The notes: generated by a model from the sequence alone, not told the origin. Shown: positions 1-7,292, numbered from the stretch's first letter. The stretch is 7,902 bases of DNA from Thermovenabulum sp049723235 (GCF_049723235.1 NZ_JBNARB010000035.1:1-7902); one strand, 5' to 3'. Program-made: numbers and translations.

Positions 1-50
1 TCAAAAAAAGCCTTTGCGTTTTCATCGTAGTATTTTATTGTTGAGTCCAT
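1..50 (-). CDS. N-terminus of a putative SAM-dependent methyltransferase (partial, runs off the left edge)
   Basis: Only the first 16 codons are present: an ATG at 50-48 followed by a reading MDSTIKYYDENAKAFF, still open at the edge. A YY(D/N)xNAxxF start is typical of small TehB/NodS-like class I methyltransferases of about 200 residues; the SAM-binding motifs would lie outside the window. A strong ribosome binding site (GGGAGAGG, 8 bases before the ATG) supports a real start. The gene overlaps the last 16 bases of the helicase gene in another frame, so the two are probably co-transcribed and translationally coupled. The substrate cannot be predicted, and both DNA and small-molecule targets remain open. 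The family call rests on a very short stretch. Confidence 0.6.
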   Translation of the reverse strand, partial: MDSTIKYYDENAKAFF

Positions 51-2683
51 TTTTCATACCTCTCCCTGTAATAATTCTTTATTCGATAATCTATTGAATC
101 CTTAAAATGCATTAAAAAATATTCATTTTTTACAAAAGGCGTTAGTTTCTCGTTTAGACAAAAATAATCTCCATCCCTGTAGAAAAATTCAGGATTGGTT
201 TTAATTAAATATTTTTCGGGATTTTCTCTCGATAACCTTATGTAATCTTCCTTCCCCCAGGATTTATAATCACTTCTTGTTTTGTGCACTTCTAAATCAA
301 CGGCATTTGAAGGGTTTGAAAAAAATTCTTTGAAAGCAATATAAACATCTTCGGGTGTCAATTTCAACCTCATGTTTCCGTTATTGTAAAATGCTAAAAG
401 CAAAGGCATTTTATATACCTTGGACATTTTCGTAGTTCCCACAAAATTTATAAACTCATGAGCAATTGTGTTATATAAAATATCTTCATCAGACTTTAAT
501 TCATTATTGTATTTTAGAAAGGAAATATAATCCTTAAAAATATTAATTGAAGGGTCGGAAAATCTTTTCATTCCCCTGTATACACTTTCATCGATATTTT
601 CGAATAAATCAAGTCTACTGGGACGTCTGCCCAGTGCTTCTTTTATTCTAAAATACTCATCTAAAACTAAGGTTTTTATATCTTTAAGGCTTTCAGCCTG
701 CTTTTTAAAAATATCAATTAATCTGAAATCAAAGTCAATAATACAATCATCAGGGAAATCAAAATCATCAACGGTATATTTTCCTCTTTTTACAGATTCC
801 ACATCAAAATCACTGCCGCTTAAAAGGAAGGGAATTATAAATGCCCTTTTATAATTTCCTATAAAATCCAAAACGATTAAATAGTCTTTATTTTTTGCCT
901 TTCTTAAACCTCTTCCCAACTGCTGCAAAAACACTGTAGGTGATTCCGTCGGTCTTAAAAACATTACCATATCAATTTCCGGTATGTCAACGCCTTCATT
1001 GAACATGTCAACGGTGAATATTATTTTAATTTCTCCATTCTTTAGTTTTCTTATTGCTTCATCCCTTTCAGCTGCATTTTTGCCCTGCTCGCCGCTGTAA
1101 ACCGCACAACATTTTATTCCCTTTTGATTAAAATATTCCGCCATAAATTCTGCATGATTTCTTGATGCACAAAAAGCCAAAGTTTTTTGTTTATTGAATT
1201 TCATATAATTTTTAAGAACTAATTCCGCTCTTTTGTGAATCATCAAAGCCTTTTCCAATTCATCTTCCTTGTATTTCCCGTTAATTTCAGGTATAGCCGA
1301 AAAATCCGTCTCGTCATATATGCCGTAATAATGAAAGGGTACCAAATAACCTTTGTTTATTGCATCCTTAAGCCTCAACTCATATACCACATTGTAATCG
1401 CAAAGCTCAAAGACATCCCTGTTGTCCAATCTTTCAGGAGTTGCGGTAAGCCCCAGCAGAAATTTTGGTTTAAAATAATTAATAATGTTCCTGTAGCTTT
1501 TTGCCACCGCATGATGAAATTCATCGATTATCATATATTCAAAAAAGTCAGGAGCAAAGTATGATGAATTCAAATATTCCTCTTTCCCCAGGGTTTGAAC
1601 AGAAGCCAGTATAATATCCTTTTCGGTTTCTTTAATATCCCCATTAAAAAATCCTATTGAAGATTTTGGCCTAAAGGTTTTAAAGGATAATAAAGCTTGA
1701 TTTAAAATTTCCTCCCTGTGGGCAATAAATAAAATCCTATTATATTCTATAGAATCAAAAACGGAAATAAGAGTTTTGCCAATACCCGTAGCCGCTACTA
1801 TTAGTGCCTTTTTTAAACCTTCTTCCCGGCATTTTTTCAACCAGTATAGTGCTTCTATCTGGGCATCATTTGGGCGAAATAATGGGACAACCTTTGTTTC
1901 AAAAGGTGCCCTGTATTCATGAGAACTTTCCTCAACTCTTGAAATTTCATTTTCATCGGGAGTTATATCGGAAATATATAATTCTTCCTTTTTTTGAGTC
2001 TTCAATAAATGCTTTTCTATGTCAATAAAAACTTTGGGCTTTTTCCAGCTTTGACTATATTTTTTTAAAAGCCTTTCATCTATTTTTTCAGTAAAATTTT
2101 CAAAAAGCATAAAATACTCTTTTTTAAATTCTTCAAAATCCTTTGGGTTTGTAGTTTTTTCAATTCTGTAATTCCATTCAATACCGTAAGTCAATGCGGA
2201 TTCTGAAATATTTGAAGAACCTATGAAAATATCTCCTTTACCATCGCCGTATTCAATTATATATGCTTTTGGATGAAACGGAATACTGTCATCTTTAAAA
2301 AATCTTAAATCTACATAATCTCCTAACCTATCTTTTATCAAATAAAGGGCAGAAGGCTGAGTAATGTTTAAATACCTTCCAGTGATAATACTGATAGGAC
2401 AATTTCGCTTTCTTGCTTCAACTAAATCCTCAATTATTAATCTTACACCGGATTCCAGCAAAAATGACACTATTAAATTTATTTCTATAGCTTTTGAAAA
2501 GGATTTCTTTAACTCTATAAGAAAGTTTTCATTGCCCCCGCAAAAACACTTCTTTAATTCAATGTTTTGCTTTAACAATAATTGATTATAGATATTTTCT
2601 AATTTTTTGTATATTTTACCCACATCTTCAAGCGTAATATCATTCAAATTATCCTGGATTATTTTTAATCCTCTTTCTTCCAT
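35..2683 (-). CDS. HKD-nuclease/superfamily-2 helicase fusion protein (COG3886-COG1061 type)
   Basis: Predicted cytoplasmic nucleic-acid enzyme of 882 residues. Residues about 45-200 form a phospholipase-D-type domain with HPK (137-139) and GSSN (155-158), the signature of HKD nucleases; the usual Asp of HxKx4D is Glu here. Residues about 260-615 form a DEAD/DEAH helicase: ATGIGKT (298-304) binds ATP, DEFH (387-390) is motif II, LTATP (412-416) is motif III and QQLGRGLR (587-594) is motif VI. The last 250 or so residues form a helicase-associated region I cannot assign with certainty; DUF3427 is possible. An in-frame GTG at 2692 would add three residues, but the ATG at 2683 has AAGGTG 6 bases upstream and is preferred. 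This fusion is widespread in bacteria and occurs among restriction- or repair-like genes. No frameshift or stop interrupts it. It is separated from flagellin by terminators, so it is probably an independent unit together with the overlapping downstream methyltransferase. Confidence 0.9.
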   Translation of the reverse strand: MEERGLKIIQDNLNDITLEDVGKIYKKLENIYNQLLLKQNIELKKCFCGGNENFLIELKKSFSKAIEINLIVSFLLESGVRLIIEDLVEARKRNCPISIITGRYLNITQPSALYLIKDRLGDYVDLRFFKDDSIPFHPKAYIIEYGDGKGDIFIGSSNISESALTYGIEWNYRIEKTTNPKDFEEFKKEYFMLFENFTEKIDERLLKKYSQSWKKPKVFIDIEKHLLKTQKKEELYISDITPDENEISRVEESSHEYRAPFETKVVPLFRPNDAQIEALYWLKKCREEGLKKALIVAATGIGKTLISVFDSIEYNRILFIAHREEILNQALLSFKTFRPKSSIGFFNGDIKETEKDIILASVQTLGKEEYLNSSYFAPDFFEYMIIDEFHHAVAKSYRNIINYFKPKFLLGLTATPERLDNRDVFELCDYNVVYELRLKDAINKGYLVPFHYYGIYDETDFSAIPEINGKYKEDELEKALMIHKRAELVLKNYMKFNKQKTLAFCASRNHAEFMAEYFNQKGIKCCAVYSGEQGKNAAERDEAIRKLKNGEIKIIFTVDMFNEGVDIPEIDMVMFLRPTESPTVFLQQLGRGLRKAKNKDYLIVLDFIGNYKRAFIIPFLLSGSDFDVESVKRGKYTVDDFDFPDDCIIDFDFRLIDIFKKQAESLKDIKTLVLDEYFRIKEALGRRPSRLDLFENIDESVYRGMKRFSDPSINIFKDYISFLKYNNELKSDEDILYNTIAHEFINFVGTTKMSKVYKMPLLLAFYNNGNMRLKLTPEDVYIAFKEFFSNPSNAVDLEVHKTRSDYKSWGKEDYIRLSRENPEKYLIKTNPEFFYRDGDYFCLNEKLTPFVKNEYFLMHFKDSIDYRIKNYYRERYEKWTQQ
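59..66 (-). promoter_or_regulatory. Ribosome binding site of the partial methyltransferase gene
   Basis: On the minus strand this reads GGGAGAGG, 8 bases before the ATG at 50. It lies inside the 3' end of the helicase reading frame, so ribosomes finishing the helicase could re-initiate here. It is the main evidence that the short open frame at the left edge is a gene. Confidence 0.65.
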
Positions 2684-2689
2684 TTTTTT

Positions 2690-2695
2690 CACCTT
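2690..2695 (-). promoter_or_regulatory. Ribosome binding site that decides the helicase start
   Basis: AAGGTG on the minus strand lies 6 bases before the ATG at 2683. The same bases contain the alternative GTG start (2692-2690), which has no purine-rich site at a suitable distance upstream. The ATG at 2683 is therefore the better start. Confidence 0.6.
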
Positions 2696-2734
2696 GCAAA
2701 AGGTAATAAAAATTAAATTTAAATTTCTGAATAT

Positions 2735-2743
2735 ATTTTAACA
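2735..2743 (-). promoter_or_regulatory. Candidate extended -10 promoter for the helicase gene
   Basis: The minus strand reads TGTTAAAAT, an extended -10 element (TG-N-TAAAAT) about 50 bases before the helicase start. A second -10-like TATAAT lies just upstream at 2759-2754. No good -35 hexamer is seen at 17 bases for either, and the region is so A+T-rich that chance matches are expected. A promoter is expected here because terminators separate this gene from flagellin. Confidence 0.3.
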
Positions 2744-2795
2744 TAATAATTTATTATATTAAGTATTTTTTTAAAGGACATCTGTAATAATTTAA

Positions 2796-2828
2796 AAAGC
2801 GGGCGTTATGTATTTTTTTGCCCGCTTT
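2796..2828 (-). terminator. Second hairpin downstream of flagellin, with a T-run
   Basis: A 9-bp stem, AAAGCGGGC (2796-2804) pairing with GCCCGCTTT (2820-2828), encloses a 15-base loop. Read on the minus strand, the stem runs directly into TTTTT, as in an intrinsic terminator. It lies about 75 bases past the flagellin stop and before the helicase gene. The long loop makes it less compact than a typical terminator, so it may act as a back-up to the hairpin at 2853-2872. Confidence 0.6.
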
Positions 2829-2852
2829 AATAATTTTTATATACATTATTTA

Positions 2853-2872
2853 AGCCCCGGTTACCCGGGGCT
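2853..2872 (-). terminator. GC-rich hairpin just after flagellin
   Basis: A perfect 8-bp stem (AGCCCCGG with CCGGGGCT) closes a four-base loop that reads GTAA on the minus strand, a GNRA tetraloop. It starts 30 bases after the flagellin stop. The tail is TTAAATAA rather than a solid T-run, so it may act as a transcript-stabilising 3' end, as a terminator, or as both with the second hairpin beyond it. Confidence 0.65.
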
Positions 2873-2902
2873 ATTATTAATCTTACAAATATTAACATTA
2901 TA

Positions 2903-4090
2903 TTAACCCAACAGCTTAAGTACTGACTGCGGTGCCATATTCGCCTGTGCAAGCATTGCTGTTGCAGCTTGGTTCAAAATATTGAGCTTTGTAAATTCCA
3001 TCATTTCTTTTGCCATATCTACGTCACGGATACGTGATTCAGCAGCAGTGAGGTTTTCAGCTGCTGTTTCAAGGTTGTTTATTGTGTGTTCGAGACGATT
3101 TTGTGCGGCACCTAAGGAAGAACGCTGAGTTGATACCTGATTTAATGCAGAATCTAAAACACTGATTAATTGATCTGCTTTTTCTTTAGTATCGACTGCT
3201 GTATTATTAGTAATTCTATCAGCTAAATTATTACCAGCACCAGAACCAAGAGTAGTTGAATCAATTTTTATAAAAGATACATTGAGCTTTTCTTCTGTAA
3301 CTCCATTGCTTCCGATTAAGAAATATGCTGAACCTGAAGTGCTTTGCATTGTTTTAATTTTTTTGTTATTAAATAATGTTCCAATATTGTCAACTGTAGA
3401 TGTAACTGCCGTTATTTCTATTTCTATACCTAATTTACTAAAATATAATGTTTCTTTTTTATCAGTAAACATAGCACTTGTTAATGCAATAGCTTCAATT
3501 TGTCCGTTGCCACTTAAAGTTAACATATTATTTTCTGAACTATAACTAAAGGCATAAGTTGTATCTGCTGCTGCATTTGATACATCTAGTTTCGTTATAA
3601 CTACTGTATCGCCAAGTACACCATTTGCTATAATAGAACTACCACTAGTAGAAACTGCAGTTGCTCGTGCAAATTCACCGTTTAAAAGTTTCTTTGTGTT
3701 AAAAGCGGTTGTTTCTGAAATCCTGTCAATTTCATTTTTAAGCTGGACTAATTCATCACCGATTGCCCGCCTATCCTCTGTAGTGTTAGTATCATTTGAT
3801 GCTTGGACAGCCAACTCGCGCATCCTCTGAAGTATAGAATGAACTTCGTTTAATGCACCTTCTGCAGTCTGAATCATAGAAATGCCGTCTTGAGCATTTC
3901 TTACAGCCTGCTCCAAACCTCTTATTTGAGCTCTCATTTTTTCACTTATAGCAAGCCCTGCAGCATCGTCTCCAGCTCTGTTAATTCTAAAACCAGAAGA
4001 TAACTTTTCTAACGATTTCTGCATAGTATTGTTATTAACTGTCAATTGCCTGTACGCATTAAGAGCACTTATGTTGTGGTTAATCCGCAT
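2903..4090 (-). CDS. hag: Flagellin, the flagellar filament subunit
   Basis: A 395-residue flagellin, exported by the flagellar type III system and polymerised into the filament. Residues 1-138 form the N-terminal D0/D1 region: MRINHNISALNA, the LSSGFRINRAGDDAAGLAISE stretch at 30-50, and QRMRELAVQ (88-96). The C-terminal D1/D0 region covers about 300-395, with ESRIRDVDMA (351-360) and the ending SVLKLLG. Residues about 140-290 are a short variable region rich in Ser, Thr and Asn, the part expected to face the solvent and to carry any glycans. There is no signal peptide, as expected. The start at 4090 is supported by the SD GGGAGGAT and by the invariant MRINHN start. A large glycosyltransferase gene lies upstream on the same strand. 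Strains often carry several flagellin copies, so this may not be the only one. The symbol fliC would serve equally well. Confidence 0.97.
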   Translation of the reverse strand: MRINHNISALNAYRQLTVNNNTMQKSLEKLSSGFRINRAGDDAAGLAISEKMRAQIRGLEQAVRNAQDGISMIQTAEGALNEVHSILQRMRELAVQASNDTNTTEDRRAIGDELVQLKNEIDRISETTAFNTKKLLNGEFARATAVSTSGSSIIANGVLGDTVVITKLDVSNAAADTTYAFSYSSENNMLTLSGNGQIEAIALTSAMFTDKKETLYFSKLGIEIEITAVTSTVDNIGTLFNNKKIKTMQSTSGSAYFLIGSNGVTEEKLNVSFIKIDSTTLGSGAGNNLADRITNNTAVDTKEKADQLISVLDSALNQVSTQRSSLGAAQNRLEHTINNLETAAENLTAAESRIRDVDMAKEMMEFTKLNILNQAATAMLAQANMAPQSVLKLLG

Positions 4091-4096
4091 ATTTTC

Positions 4097-4105
4097 ATCC
4101 TCCCT
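4097..4105 (-). promoter_or_regulatory. Flagellin ribosome binding site, overlapping a candidate CsrA site
   Basis: AGGGAGGAT on the minus strand lies 6 bases before the flagellin ATG. It is a strong Shine-Dalgarno sequence, and the AGGAT part also matches the core of CsrA-binding sites (A-N-GGA-T). CsrA bound here would block ribosome entry. This resembles the second site described in the Bacillus subtilis hag leader; the match here is by pattern only. Confidence 0.7.
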
Positions 4106-4120
4106 GATTTTTTATTTTGC

Positions 4121-4134
4121 CCGCTTCCATGCGG
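4121..4134 (-). promoter_or_regulatory. Leader hairpin exposing GGA, a candidate CsrA high-affinity site
   Basis: On the minus strand CCGC-ATGGAA-GCGG folds into a four-bp all-GC stem with a six-base loop that carries ATGGAA. CsrA prefers GGA in the loop of a short hairpin. The GGA in this loop (4128-4126) lies 28 bases upstream of the GGA in the ribosome binding site (4100-4098), a distance one CsrA dimer can bridge. The role is inferred from the B. subtilis CsrA-FliW-Hag system; csrA and fliW are not in the window. Confidence 0.45.
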
Positions 4135-4145
4135 TTGAATTTTAT

Positions 4146-4157
4146 AACCGGCCGGTT
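4146..4157. repeat. Perfect 12-base palindrome in the flagellin leader
   Basis: AACCGGCCGGTT is a perfect palindrome and stands out as a GC island in A+T-rich DNA. It lies about 10-20 bases downstream of the predicted flagellin transcription start. It could be an operator for a dimeric regulator, or in RNA a small stem (AACC/GGTT) near the 5' end that stabilises the message. The sequence alone does not decide between these. Confidence 0.45.
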
Positions 4158-4173
4158 TTTGTTTTCATTTATA

Positions 4174-4200
4174 TTATCGTATATATTAAATAAAAATTAA
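4174..4200 (-). promoter_or_regulatory. Candidate sigma-28 (SigD/FliA-type) promoter for flagellin
   Basis: The minus strand reads TTAA, 15 bases, then TACGATAA. The SigD consensus is TAAA-N15-GCCGATAT, so the CGATA core and the spacing fit while the -35 box has one mismatch and the GC before CGATA is missing. Transcription would start near 4167, giving a leader of about 75 bases. A better TAAA at 4206-4203 is 21 bases from the -10 box, too far for the consensus spacing. Confidence 0.45.
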
Positions 4201-4289
4201 CCTTTAAAAACAGCTTATATAGTTAATTTATTTCTTTTTTTCAGCATTTTTTTTGTTTTCCTCTATTTTTTACTTATTTTTAACTATTA

Positions 4290-7200
4290 TTAATTTATAT
4301 CTCCAAATATATTTTTTAATAAAAGATAAATCGGTTTAGACATTTCTTCATATTTATTAACTGCTACTTTTATTTCTTCAAAGGATTTTCTTAAATTGTT
4401 TTTTTGTAATTCGCCGTAGCCTTTTATAATACAATTAATTAATTCTTTCTCCTTATCACTTAAATAATTACTATATCCTGCATTATTTAAGTTTAACAAT
4501 ATTTCTAAATAGTCTTCAAAATATTTTAAGATTTTGGAATCACTTATATTCTCCCTAATACTTGGTTGTTTTAATATTAGCTTTAACGCTTCTTTTAAAT
4601 TTATGATATATTCTATATCGCTAATATTTGGATAAATATTTATATGGTAAATTTTTTCCCAATTATCAAAGTCTAATTTTTCAAAATTTATCTTCAGCAA
4701 AGAAATAAAGGATTTTTTATACGGGCTTTCTATAAAAGCTTTTATCATTTCATTTTTCTGTTTTTCTTCTTCAATATTTTTAATTTTTTCTTGAAATGCG
4801 ACAATAAACATTTCTTCTGTGCTAACATCATTAATATTATAATAATAAAAATCTATCAGTTCTTCATACATATTATTGCTTATAAGATAGTTAAATAAAT
4901 CATTTAATATACTAATTACCACATTATTACTCAAGCACGTTTTTATTAAATCAGCTATTTTTACTTTTTCTCCAAGTTCAATATACATTTTTATTAAATG
5001 TATCAAAACTGTATCTTTTTTATTTACACTGTAAAATACCATTCTTTCGTCTTTTGAAATTTTAAGCCGAGAAAAATTCTCAAGAAGCTGTAGGAATTTC
5101 TCTAAGACTTCTACAGCCTCCTTAAAATTTTTGTTTTTATAATATGAAAACCCTTTAAAATAAAAGAGGTCAATATTTTCTTGATTAATATTCATTATAC
5201 TATCTATAAAATCTATACATTCATCATAATAATCCATATCAAACATGGTTTTAGCCGCAAAATTTAAATACATCAAATATTCTTCCTTGTAATCTTTATT
5301 TATGATTTTTAACATCGCTTTTGATATTTTGTAAGCTTCCTTTAAATCACCATGCATGGAATAGCTTACAGAAAGCTGATACCAATAATACACAAAATCT
5401 ATTTTTTCGGCAATTTCTCTTTTCAGCAGCCCTGCAGTCCTTCTAAATTTCCTTTCCTTAATTTCCTCATCGCTCATAATGTATCCGTAATGCAAAATTT
5501 CTATATCTAAATCCTTTTTTGGAGGAAATGCATATGGCTGATTATGAATTTTACCATAATAGTAAAAAACTGGCTCATTTTTAAAAAAAAGCATTTGATG
5601 GGCTATCCCGAAGTTTTCTTTATCATTCCCTGTAAAACTCTTCACTTTTATGGAAATTGTTTTGTAATTTTTATATTCTTCTGATGAAAAGTATTCTATT
5701 ATTTTTTTAACTTCTTCTTTTTCTACCTCCTCATCTGCATCTAATATAAAAATGTATTCTCCCCTTGCAAAGCTAATGCTGTAGTTTCTTGCCTCCGAAA
5801 AATTATTGTTCCAAGGAAAGTAGTATAACTTTTTAGTGTATTTTTTTGCAATTTCTACGGTTAAATCTTCAGAGCCGGTATCCACGACTATTAATTCTGC
5901 CAGTCCAGAATCAAGAAGCGGTTTAATGCTTTCTAAACATCTTTCTAAATTTTTCTCCTCATTTTTTACAATCATACATATACTTAATTTATAATCATGT
6001 TTACCTGCATCTAATCGGCTGCCAATAATCTGAAGTCTTATAAAATATTCCAATTCTTTTATTAGCTTTGATGCATCTTCAAGTATTTCATAAGTCCTTT
6101 CTTTTTCTCCGCGGATATAACATTTAGACGCTTCGTCAATTTTTAAGGCTAATTTTTTTTCTTCTTCGGCAAGCTCGTCTGTAAAATAATTATACATATA
6201 AATTATTGTATTCCCAAAATTCGCAAATAATTTTGGTATGATAGTTCTTTCTTCTAATTCACAGGTTAAATTAATGTTTGTTGATATGTACTGCTTTAAT
6301 ATTTGATAATATATTTTAATATCTTTATTATTGGTTTTTTTTATTTCTTTTTGAATTATATTAATATCTATAAAATTTACTATATCAAAAGCATTTCTTT
6401 TATATTTTCTAAATTGGAATTCAAGGTAATTTTTTAATGTTTCCATGGGCAAAATCTTAAGAAACTCAATTAATAAAGAAAAATCTCTTTTCAAAAAATG
6501 CATTAGATAGCTTAGAAATAACTTCTCTTTATCAAAATTAATTTTCGATAACCATTTTCTAAGATTTTTATCTGTAATATTCTTGTTATTCGTAATAATT
6601 TTATTTTGAATCAAGAGCATTATTAAATAATCTTCAGGAAAAAAGTTATACTTTATTATATTTTCATTTATTTCCATTATATTTTTTTCAAAAAATGTAA
6701 TCTTTACATCTTCTAAATTACATAAAATTTCGTTTATGTTTTCGGTATTAATATTAAATTTAAACCATTTTGTTAGAGCTTCATATTCGCCATATTGCAG
6801 GAATTTATATATTATACTTTGAAAATCATTATTTTTAATAAAAAAATTATTATCAATGATTAATTTATCATTTTCTTCATAACTACAATTTTCATCGGAA
6901 TTTCCTTGCAAAAAAGGAAGAGATTTTGTAAAATATTCACCATTTACTATATGAAACTTATGAAAAAATTTTATGCCTGACTTTTCCTTATGTTTTTTAA
7001 ATACCTCATACAGTTTATAAATATCTTCATCATTTAATTCTATAAACTGATCAACCAAAATAAAATTTTCATATTTACTTATCAGCCTACAAAATTTTTC
7101 CAAATTATAAACCGGTATATCCTCATCCCAAATAAAAATTTCTTTATTCTCAATGCCTAATTTTTTTTCTGTAAAATCTTTTGAAATTATTATAATTTCA

Positions 7201-7292
7201 TTTTCAAAATTATTTATTATAGGGAAAAATTTTTTTAAATTATCCTCAACCCCCTGCCTATCACCTTTAAATATAAGTGTAAACTCTTGCAT
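4290..7292 (-). CDS. Family-2 glycosyltransferase with helical/TPR repeats, probably acting on flagellin or a surface glycan
   Basis: A 1000-residue cytoplasmic protein (numbering from the ATG at 7292). Residues about 433-610 form a GT-A family-2 domain: SICMIVKNEE (437-446), VVDTGSEDLT (469-478) for the nucleotide sugar, WNNNFSEARN (494-503), and LDADEE (517-522) with the DxD metal-binding motif. Residues about 635-740 look like TPR repeats (YWYQLSVSYSMHGDLKEAYK, then FYFKGFSYYKNKNFKEAVEV). The rest of the C-terminus is helical. Residues 1-110 alternate strands and helices and may be a degenerate second GT-A domain; 150-430 is helical and unassigned. There are no membrane segments. GT2-TPR proteins of this kind, related to SunS, are common beside clostridial flagellins. 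An ATG at 7316 is in frame, but GGAGGAG sits 6 bases before the ATG at 7292, so the later start is chosen. The donor sugar and acceptor are unknown. The gene is unusually A+T-rich compared with flagellin. Confidence 0.87.
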   Translation of the reverse strand: MQEFTLIFKGDRQGVEDNLKKFFPIINNFENEIIIISKDFTEKKLGIENKEIFIWDEDIPVYNLEKFCRLISKYENFILVDQFIELNDEDIYKLYEVFKKHKEKSGIKFFHKFHIVNGEYFTKSLPFLQGNSDENCSYEENDKLIIDNNFFIKNNDFQSIIYKFLQYGEYEALTKWFKFNINTENINEILCNLEDVKITFFEKNIMEINENIIKYNFFPEDYLIMLLIQNKIITNNKNITDKNLRKWLSKINFDKEKLFLSYLMHFLKRDFSLLIEFLKILPMETLKNYLEFQFRKYKRNAFDIVNFIDINIIQKEIKKTNNKDIKIYYQILKQYISTNINLTCELEERTIIPKLFANFGNTIIYMYNYFTDELAEEEKKLALKIDEASKCYIRGEKERTYEILEDASKLIKELEYFIRLQIIGSRLDAGKHDYKLSICMIVKNEEKNLERCLESIKPLLDSGLAELIVVDTGSEDLTVEIAKKYTKKLYYFPWNNNFSEARNYSISFARGEYIFILDADEEVEKEEVKKIIEYFSSEEYKNYKTISIKVKSFTGNDKENFGIAHQMLFFKNEPVFYYYGKIHNQPYAFPPKKDLDIEILHYGYIMSDEEIKERKFRRTAGLLKREIAEKIDFVYYWYQLSVSYSMHGDLKEAYKISKAMLKIINKDYKEEYLMYLNFAAKTMFDMDYYDECIDFIDSIMNINQENIDLFYFKGFSYYKNKNFKEAVEVLEKFLQLLENFSRLKISKDERMVFYSVNKKDTVLIHLIKMYIELGEKVKIADLIKTCLSNNVVISILNDLFNYLISNNMYEELIDFYYYNINDVSTEEMFIVAFQEKIKNIEEEKQKNEMIKAFIESPYKKSFISLLKINFEKLDFDNWEKIYHINIYPNISDIEYIINLKEALKLILKQPSIRENISDSKILKYFEDYLEILLNLNNAGYSNYLSDKEKELINCIIKGYGELQKNNLRKSFEEIKVAVNKYEEMSKPIYLLLKNIFGDIN

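Noticed and set aside
1235..2585. Plus-strand open frames of 73-109 codons inside the helicase gene
   Set aside because: They are antisense to a long, motif-rich coding sequence, show no family motifs and have no convincing ribosome binding sites.
2684..2692. GTG at 2692 as the helicase start
   Set aside because: The GTG overlaps the AAGGTG that is ideally spaced for the ATG at 2683, and no ribosome binding site precedes it.
3282..3545. Plus-strand open frame of 87 codons opposite the flagellin variable region
   Set aside because: It lies opposite an intact flagellin gene, and its hydrophobic composition is what antisense reading of this A+T-rich region would give.
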